Below are positions 57,676-64,000 of a stretch of 64,000 nt of DNA, one piece after another. The DNA is from Streptomyces hygroscopicus (GTDB taxonomy: Bacteria; Actinomycetota; Actinomycetes; Streptomycetales; Streptomycetaceae): contig CP018627.1 of assembly GCA_002021875.1 (NCBI GenBank), positions 2,790,001 to 2,854,000 on the forward strand, written 5' to 3'. The translations under genes and the position numbers were made by a program. The notes under the pieces were generated by a model. The model ran no database searches and was not told where the DNA came from. It saw nothing but the letters and a program-made list of their open reading frames with translations. Within the stretch, counting starts at the first letter, position 1. Each line of letters opens with the position of its first letter.

Positions 57676-59166
57676 ATGGTCAATCCTTGGCTGGCGATGG
57701 CGTCCGGCACCGACCCCGCCGAGCGCACCCTTGCCGTGCGCCGCGCCCATGAGGCGTTTCTGACCGAGGGGTCGGTGAGCCCGGCCGTGCGGCCGGTGGT
57801 GGCGGAGTCCTGGCGGCGCTCGGCCGACGCGCGGGTCGCCCAGGAGCGCAACGCGCCGATCGACCTGGCGGACGACGCGCTGGACACCTACCGCGCGGAC
57901 CATCCGCTGGCCCGGGTGATGCCGCTGTTCCGGGAGCTGCTGGGCACCATCGCCCACGACGGCGCCCATCTGCTCGCGGTCTGCGACGAACAGGGCCGGA
58001 TGCTGTGGGTGGAGGGGCACGCGGGCGTACGGAACCAGGCCGAGCGGATGAACTTCGTGGCCGGGGCGCGCTGGGACGAGAGCCATGCGGGCACCAACGC
58101 GCCCGGGACGGCACTCACCGTCGACCATGCGGTGCAGATCTTCGCCACCGAGCACTTCAACCGCACTGTGCAACCGTGGACCTGCGCCGCCGCCCCCATC
58201 CACGATCCGCACACCGGACGGCTGCTGGGCGCGGTGGACATCACCGGCGGGGACCATCTGGCCGCCCCGCACAGCCTGGCCCTGGTCCAGGCGACCGCCC
58301 GCGCCGCCGAGGCCCAACTGGGCGCCGGGGAGCCACGGGCTCGCGGGCCGCGGATCTGTCTGACGGCGCTGGGCCGGGACGAGGCGCTGCTGGTCGTCGA
58401 CGGGCGGCGGCTGCGGCTCGGGCGGCGGCACAGCGAGATCATGGTGCTGCTGGCGGGCCATCCGGAGGGGCTGTCCGGCGACCGGCTGACGCTGGAGCTG
58501 TACGGGCCCCGGGCCGACGACCGCTCCCCGGTGACGCTGCGGGCCGAGCTGTCGCGGCTGCGCCGCCTGGTGGGCCCGCTGCTGGGCTCGCGCCCGTACC
58601 GGCTCTGCGCGCCCGTGAGCACCGATCTGGCCGACGCCGCCGAGGCGTTGGCCTCCGGCGACGCGTATACGGCGCTGCGGGCGTATCCGGGGCCGCTGCT
58701 GCCGCTGTCGGAGGCGCCGGGGGTGTGCCGGATGCGGCGGGTGCTGGAGGACGGGCTGCGGCGCACCGTGCTGTCCCACGGCGATCCGGAACTGCTGCGG
58801 CGCTGGGCGCAGACGCCGTGGGGCGAGGACGATCTGGAGGTCGCGGAGGCGCTGCTGACCGCGCTTCCGGAGCATGCGCCGGGGCGGGCGGTTCCGGCCG
58901 CGCGGGTCCGGCGGCTGCGGGAGCTGTACGGGCTGGCGGGCGTTGCCCAGCACGGAGACGGCACCCGCCAAGGGGGCGTTGCCCCGCACGGAGACGGCAC
59001 CCGCCAAGGGGGCATTGCCCAGCACCGAGACGGCACCCGCCAAGGGGGCGTTGCCCAGCACCGAGACGGCACCCACCACGGAGCCGGCCCGCACCGCGAA
59101 GACCACGCTGAACGGCAAGGAGGCGGCCACCAGGACGCAACGTCCCCGCAACGTGGCCGCGGCTAG
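57676..59166 (+). CDS. GAF-domain transcriptional regulator of the aldehyde dehydrogenase
   Basis: A 496-residue regulator. Residues about 40-100 contain the conserved VVAESWRRS region, and about 95-215 a GAF sensor ([65 protein letters not shown]). This N-terminal arrangement is shared with AcoR-like activators, but the AAA+ sigma-54 domain is absent; a C-terminal winged-helix region near 255-320 ([23 protein letters not shown]) probably binds DNA. The last 60 residues are a fourfold 12-residue repeat. It lies 107 nt upstream of an aldehyde dehydrogenase, its likely target. Confidence 0.88.
   Translation: MVNPWLAMASGTDPAERTLAVRRAHEAFLTEGSVSPAVRPVVAESWRRSADARVAQERNAPIDLADDALDTYRADHPLARVMPLFRELLGTIAHDGAHLLAVCDEQGRMLWVEGHAGVRNQAERMNFVAGARWDESHAGTNAPGTALTVDHAVQIFATEHFNRTVQPWTCAAAPIHDPHTGRLLGAVDITGGDHLAAPHSLALVQATARAAEAQLGAGEPRARGPRICLTALGRDEALLVVDGRRLRLGRRHSEIMVLLAGHPEGLSGDRLTLELYGPRADDRSPVTLRAELSRLRRLVGPLLGSRPYRLCAPVSTDLADAAEALASGDAYTALRAYPGPLLPLSEAPGVCRMRRVLEDGLRRTVLSHGDPELLRRWAQTPWGEDDLEVAEALLTALPEHAPGRAVPAARVRRLRELYGLAGVAQHGDGTRQGGVAPHGDGTRQGGIAQHRDGTRQGGVAQHRDGTHHGAGPHREDHAERQGGGHQDATSPQRGRG
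58939..59082 (+). repeat. 36-bp coding minisatellite
   Basis: Four copies at exact 36-bp spacing (58939, 58975, 59011, 59047) encode [12 protein letters not shown] and variants at the end of the GAF regulator. The copies differ by only a few bases. The repeat lies outside recognised domains. Confidence 0.95.
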
Positions 59167-59273
59167 CCTCCCCGTCGGCTCCGCCCGTGTCGGCGCGGGC
59201 GGGGCCGGGACGCGCACGAACGACGCGTCCGACAACGGGACCCCATCACGCGTACACCACGGGAGGCCGCCCC

Positions 59274-60797
<1,524 letters not shown>

Positions 60798-60807
60798 ACG
60801 CCCGAAA

Positions 60808-60847
60808 AAAGGCGCCTGACCTGGGTTTTCACCCGTCAGGCGCCTTT
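60808..60847 (+). terminator. Intrinsic terminator after aldehyde dehydrogenase
   Basis: A perfect 13-bp stem (AAAGGCGCCTGAC / GTCAGGCGCCTTT) with an inner GGG/CCC pair and a T-rich loop. Flanking A and T tracts make it effective on both strands, so it also ends leftward transcription from the integrase. Confidence 0.92.
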
Positions 60848-60959
60848 CGCTCAACCCGCTCTCGACCGAGCCCGGCTTGCGCGTTAGCTCCCAGTTCCTC
60901 CCACTGCTGTACCCCTCCTGACCAGTGCTTCCGGACCAGTCACGGACCAAGCCCCCGGT

Positions 60960-62354
60960 TCAGCCCTCGGGTGCGTCACCTTGGCTGACGCGCTGCCACT
61001 CGTTCATGGACTGCTCGATGAGGCGGTTCGCCTGCTCTCGAAGGCCGTCAAGGAACTTGGCGTAGTGGCGGAAGAGAACCTCGATGCTCTGGCCAGCGCG
61101 GCGGGCGCATTCGGCCGGGTCCACTCCGGAGTAGAGCCAGAACGAGATCCCGGCATGTCGGAGATCGTAAGGTCGCTTGGCCAGGCCAGAAGTGCGCTCG
61201 GTACGAGTCAGGGCGTACTCCCGGGCCCGCGCCCACGTGATGCCGTAGGCGGCAGCGTCCACGTAGTTGCCGGCCTGGTTCCGGAAGAGTCGGCCGTCAG
61301 GTGCCACGTCGAACCGTTTCACATGGGCACGCAGCATGCGTACGAATGGCGGCGGGATGGGAACAGGTCGCGTCGCGCTTGCCGCGCGACGCTTGAGCGA
61401 GTGCACCTCGTGCACCTCGCCGTCGTCGGTCCACTCCTTGCCAGACGTGACAACCCCGCCCGAGAGGTTGAGCATCCCCCATCCAGTCTTCGGCAAGTGG
61501 CATTGATCAATCCGAAGATGGATGACCTCGACTGGCCGCATAGCCGCGAAGTACATGCAGCCGAAGAACGCTTCAAGATGAGGACCCCGCCCCTGCTGGT
61601 GAGCAACAGCCTCGAGCAGCCGAAGCACCTGGGCCGGGTTGGGAACGGCGACCGGATCCACTTCCTCATTGACTGCTGGCGCCTTCCACCGTAGCCCGTT
61701 GAGGGGGTTATCCTCGAAGTACCCCTTCTCCACCGCAGTGTTGAGAGCCTCGTTGAACGCAGCCCTCTTGCGTCGGGCTGTCTTGGCCGCAGCCGCCTTG
61801 CCGTCCAGTTTGCGGCACATCGCATCGAGGGCCCGCCTCAAAACGTCGGCTTCCGCGAGGGCGCTGACCGGCAGAGAGTTCCGCTTCATCCAGCCCAGCG
61901 CGTGGAGCCACTCCTCGGTGGGCTCGCGCTGCCAGGCGTTCTTGTTGAATGCCCACGAGTACAGTGCACGCCGCAGTACCCGCGGATCGGAAAACGTTAC
62001 GCCAGGCCGTACCAGGGCGGGCGTGACCGTGGCGAAGGCATCAGCCAGGGTGCGGCGGGTGTTCCCTGGCGTGCGGTCCCACCTTTGCTCGATGTATTCG
62101 TGCGCCAGGTCATACCACGTAGTCTGCTGCTTGATGGCCCGCAACTCCGATGCCGGCAGGCCGGTACGCTGATCAAACGGCTCACCCTCGCGAGCAGCTG
62201 TCATCAGCTTCGCCCGTCGGCTATCAGCAAGCGCAAACGTGATAAAGGACTCGGACTTCTCTCGCCCGTTAACCGTCCACCGAACCTGGAAAGGCTTGCC
62301 CCGATCGGGACGCTCGCGTATCTCCCAGAAACGGACGTTATAACTCATCGCCAT
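60960..62354 (-). CDS. int: Tyrosine site-specific integrase
   Basis: A 464-residue phage/ICE-type recombinase. The N-terminal part (residues about 1-180) contains arm-binding and core-binding domains; the catalytic domain is C-terminal. Catalytic residues are the first Arg in FAAMRPVEVIHL, Lys in HSLKRRAASATRPVPI, RPYDLRHAGIS with the second Arg, and the nucleophile Tyr in VLFRHYAKFLDG. The position usually histidine in the GHS motif reads RAGQS, so one catalytic-pocket residue is changed. ATG 62354 overlaps the end of the excisionase gene by 10 nt. Confidence 0.92.
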   Translation of the reverse strand: MAMSYNVRFWEIRERPDRGKPFQVRWTVNGREKSESFITFALADSRRAKLMTAAREGEPFDQRTGLPASELRAIKQQTTWYDLAHEYIEQRWDRTPGNTRRTLADAFATVTPALVRPGVTFSDPRVLRRALYSWAFNKNAWQREPTEEWLHALGWMKRNSLPVSALAEADVLRRALDAMCRKLDGKAAAAKTARRKRAAFNEALNTAVEKGYFEDNPLNGLRWKAPAVNEEVDPVAVPNPAQVLRLLEAVAHQQGRGPHLEAFFGCMYFAAMRPVEVIHLRIDQCHLPKTGWGMLNLSGGVVTSGKEWTDDGEVHEVHSLKRRAASATRPVPIPPPFVRMLRAHVKRFDVAPDGRLFRNQAGNYVDAAAYGITWARAREYALTRTERTSGLAKRPYDLRHAGISFWLYSGVDPAECARRAGQSIEVLFRHYAKFLDGLREQANRLIEQSMNEWQRVSQGDAPEG

Positions 62355-62542
62355 CCAGGCGTATCCCTTTCACACGCCTCCCACCACGCATCCAGATCGG
62401 CGCGGCGGCAGCGTAGTTCACCGTTGGGCAGCTTGATCATTCGGGGTGCCTGACCGCGCGCGCGTAGGCGATAGAAAGCCGATGGGCTCATTCGAATTGC
62501 CGCTAGGACCTCGACGAGCTTGAGCGCAGGTGGACGAGCCAT
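62345..62542 (-). CDS. Excisionase/AlpA-like DNA-binding protein
   Basis: A 65-residue protein MARPPALKLVEVLAAIRMSPSAFYRLRARGQAPRMIKLPNGELRCRRADLDAWWEACE. It is a winged helix of the Xis/MerR-like type: helix-turn-helix residues about 8-30, then the wing and the RRADLDAWW helix. ATG 62542 has GAGGAAG upstream. Overlapping the integrase start, it fits an excisionase that steers integrase direction, the usual arrangement in actinomycete integrative plasmids. Confidence 0.85.
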   Translation of the reverse strand: MARPPALKLVEVLAAIRMSPSAFYRLRARGQAPRMIKLPNGELRCRRADLDAWWEACERDTPGWR

Positions 62543-62732
62543 TGATACTTCCTCGGGGATTCCGAATTTGTCGGCCGCCCAGGCGGCAAAGCGCGACTTG
62601 TACCCACTCCGCAACAGCTGATGGGCACGCGCTGTCAGTTACGGGGGCTGCTGGGCGCCGACATGAAGGGTCGTAGTGTCCGAACGGCTCCACCGCCAAG
62701 CACAGCCGCTGCGAACACCCTCAATGGTCGTT

Positions 62733-62763
62733 ACGATCGCCGGTTTGGCTAACCGGCGATCGT
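62733..62763. repeat. Perfect 13-bp inverted repeat upstream of the excisionase gene
   Basis: ACGATCGCCGGTT and AACCGGCGATCGT flank a 5-nt loop (TGGCT). It lies about 190 bp upstream of the xis start and just left of the orphan coding remnant. No T-tract follows, so it could be an operator, a terminator or a recombination site. Confidence 0.75.
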
Positions 62764-62810
62764 GATCTATGTTGTGCGCCCCCACAGGGAAAGTCACGGA
62801 CGATTGCTAG

Positions 62811-63014
62811 CCGACGAAGCTCAGGGCCAGCCGGTGCGATCGGAGAACGGGGCCGCGTCGTCCGTCACGAGCCCTCGAGCCCGTTGCCAATTGGGCGGTC
62901 CAGATCGCGTGCAACGACGCACTCGGAAACACCGACGGCTTTTTCGATGAGGCCGAGCAGCACGACGTATCCGCCGCCGTCATGGCCGGCCTGAAGGTCG
63001 GCCCGAAATTCTGA
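62811..63014 (+). pseudogene. C-terminal remnant of an unidentified gene
   Basis: In frame with the TGA at 63012-63014, the sequence reads protein-like for about 43 codons (PVANWAVQIACNDALGNTDG then FFDEAEQHDVSAAVMAGLKVGPKF), but the frame has no start codon and a TAG at 62808-62810. The upstream part, if any, is in another frame. It looks like the end of a gene that has lost its 5' half or been frameshifted. I do not recognise the family. Confidence 0.45.
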
Positions 63015-63057
63015 ATCCAATCACTGACCTGGTGTTTCCGGGACGTTGTACGTTGAC

Positions 63058-63093
63058 ATAGCCCCAGGGGAGGTTCCAGCCCTTCGGGGCTAT
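63058..63093. terminator. Hairpin after the orphan remnant
   Basis: ATAGCCCC (63058-63065) and GGGGCTAT (63086-63093) form a perfect 8-bp stem around a 20-nt loop, 44 nt after the remnant's stop. It may have been its terminator. Confidence 0.4.
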
Positions 63094-63322
63094 TCCTCGT
63101 CTGCCGTGGGCGAATACCGCGCCGGGGGAAGGCCAACCGGAAAACGCAGTGGGCTTTCCCTCAGGACTACATGATCCCTTTCCAGTTCCAGGGTCACGGC
63201 TGTGCACGGCCACGCAGGAGTCGACATGCTACTGAACCTCTGCCTGCCTCGGGTCGCATGGACGCGTGCTGGGCTGTGCAGTTCAGGGTCTTTGAAAAGT
63301 GATCTCGTGTCCTGGTTCGCCA

Positions 63323-63542
63323 GTTGAGGCCGAATGAGTTCGAGGGGCGGTGGTAGTCGCGGGCGCCCGGCGGAGGACCGCGCGATGTTGCTGTGGCCGT
63401 CCTGACGGTGGCCGCCGATGGCGAGGTTGCGCAGGCTGGCCATGGCGCGGGGGGTTTGGACTCTGAATTCACGGCTCCCACACATGATTCGCACTGAAAA
63501 CCTTGCGTAGCCGTGTTCATGTTCACATTTGGTACGTACCAA
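63323..63542 (-). pseudogene. ISAs1-like transposase C-terminal remnant, frameshifted
   Basis: Leftward, one frame reads EHEHGYARFSVRIMC, then SREFRVQTPRAMASLRNLAIG and GHRQDGHSNIA (63381-63542). After this the match continues in a second frame as ARDYHRPSNSFGLN (about 63323-63364). The pattern x-x-RTG..PRAMASLRNLAIG...NIA...ARD..RPL.LLGL is the C-terminal signature of ISAs1/H-repeat transposases. The rest of the gene and its terminal repeats are absent, so this is a dead fragment. Confidence 0.6.
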
Positions 63543-63685
63543 TAGAAACGCTCATCCCATTTGACTCTCTTGCCCAGTGATTCCGCGTCCACGTAGACAG
63601 GGCGGCGGTACGACAAAACAGGACCTACGAAGCCGCACCCCCGGGGGCCACAACCGCATCGGGGCATCGGCATGAGAGGAACCAC

Positions 63686-64000
63686 ATGCGCGTATCCCGT
63701 TACCGAGAAAGACCCTCCGCGGTCTTCCGTCGCATCGCCGCAGGCATCGCCACAGCCGCTCTGCTGCTGGGCTCGGGGGTAGCAACTGCGGCAGACAGCG
63801 ATTTCACCCCCAACCCGGACCCGAGCGCGCCTCCGTCGTCGAGGCCGGCCGCCGGGCCCGAGTCGTTAGCCCAGGCCGGTAACCGACCGGTCTCGGGCAA
63901 GAATCCGTCTGCGGGTCCGACCTTCAAGCAGGACGCGAATAAGGTGTGGCAGGTCGACCGGACCATGGCCGTGCTGCGTAACACCGTCACCGACGCGGAC
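63686..64000 (+). CDS. Secreted protein of unknown function, 5' part
   Basis: The first 105 codons of a gene running off the right edge. ATG 63686 has GAGAGGA 5 nt upstream. Residues 1 to about 38 form a signal peptide (RRIAAGIATAALLLGSGVATA, cleavage near TAADS). The mature start is Pro/Ser/Ala-rich (NPDPSAPPSSRPAAGPES), suggesting a flexible spacer before a domain that begins near TFKQDANKVWQVDRTMAVLRN. No family can be named from this part. It may belong to the host chromosome or to the element on its left. Confidence 0.8.
   Translation, partial: MRVSRYRERPSAVFRRIAAGIATAALLLGSGVATAADSDFTPNPDPSAPPSSRPAAGPESLAQAGNRPVSGKNPSAGPTFKQDANKVWQVDRTMAVLRNTVTDAD

Larger units (their letters stand above)
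60850..63685. mobile_element. Decayed integrative element
   Basis: The segment holds, from left to right, a tyrosine integrase and an excisionase-like gene facing left, a perfect 13-bp-arm inverted repeat, an orphan coding remnant, a hairpin and an ISAs1-like transposase remnant. Codon use is less GC-biased than in flanking genes. ACCAGT repeats at 60921 and 60935, beyond the integrase stop, could be arm-type sites. I could not find a tRNA or a pair of attachment repeats, so the boundaries are approximate, taken from the gene content. Confidence 0.55.

Noticed and set aside
58939..59082. Regular repeat considered as a CRISPR array
   Set aside because: The units are directly contiguous without spacers and stay in the coding frame, so this is a minisatellite. 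The same holds for the 13- and 15-bp arrays.
60848..60960. tRNA gene or attachment site left of the integrase
   Set aside because: I searched for acceptor and T-arm features and found none; only short ACCAGT repeats are present.
62762..62950. A 62-codon rightward frame starting inside the inverted repeat
   Set aside because: Composition is Arg-rich and unlike a protein; the better coding signal nearby is in another frame and has no start.
63090..63685. Two leftward open frames of 150 and 163 codons
   Set aside because: Neither is a complete gene; only short parts of each match the two halves of a frameshifted transposase tail.

Overview
The window reads as a Streptomyces (or close actinomycete) chromosome. 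Third codon positions are very GC-rich, GTG and TTG starts are frequent, genes are packed with ATGA/GTGA overlaps, and it carries RbpA, a sigma-R type promoter, DasR-like chitinase promoter elements, Tat/Sec-exported glycoside hydrolases and several ROK and LacI sugar regulators. I found no rRNA, tRNA or CRISPR array.

Region 1 (0.3-21 kb) is a rhamnose locus. A leftward unit runs ABC ATPase, two permeases, lipoprotein binding protein, rhamnose mutarotase, secreted BNR-type beta-propeller and a LacI repressor, followed by a second, nearly duplicate LacI repressor. A rightward group encodes a GH78 alpha-L-rhamnosidase, rhamnose isomerase, a fused rhamnulose-1-phosphate aldolase/lactaldehyde dehydrogenase and rhamnulokinase, and ends in lutABC, which would oxidise the lactate formed. 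Three copies of a CG-centred 12-13 bp operator lie just downstream of three good promoters, so the locus looks like one LacI regulon. Together the genes cover release of rhamnose, uptake, and conversion to dihydroxyacetone phosphate and pyruvate.

Region 2 (21-42 kb) holds a penicillin-binding protein, a ROK/GH2 beta-galactosidase pair, a peroxiredoxin, an amidase, an AraC/MFS/serine-hydrolase group, a GH16 glucanase with two neighbouring ROK regulators, an ankyrin protein, an FtsK-like protein with a degenerate P-loop beside a tiny membrane protein, and a divergent MocR/YczE pair.

Region 3 (42-51 kb) keeps the actinobacterial neighbourhood rbpA, fxsA, ppm, lnt. A compact six-gene Mrp-like cation antiporter operon with unusually small E/F/G-type subunits lies inside it.

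Region 4 (51-61 kb) has an amidohydrolase, an Lrp regulator, an acyl-CoA dehydrogenase, a GH18 chitinase with a classic double repeat in its promoter, a 44-residue zinc ribbon, and a GAF regulator next to an aldehyde dehydrogenase.

Region 5 (60.85-63.7 kb) looks like a decayed integrative element: a tyrosine integrase overlapping an excisionase-like gene, a long perfect inverted repeat, an orphan coding remnant and a frameshifted ISAs1-like transposase tail. A secreted protein runs off the right edge. Short tandem duplications (13, 15, 36, about 86 and 90 bp) recur through the window, several of them inside genes or at translation starts.
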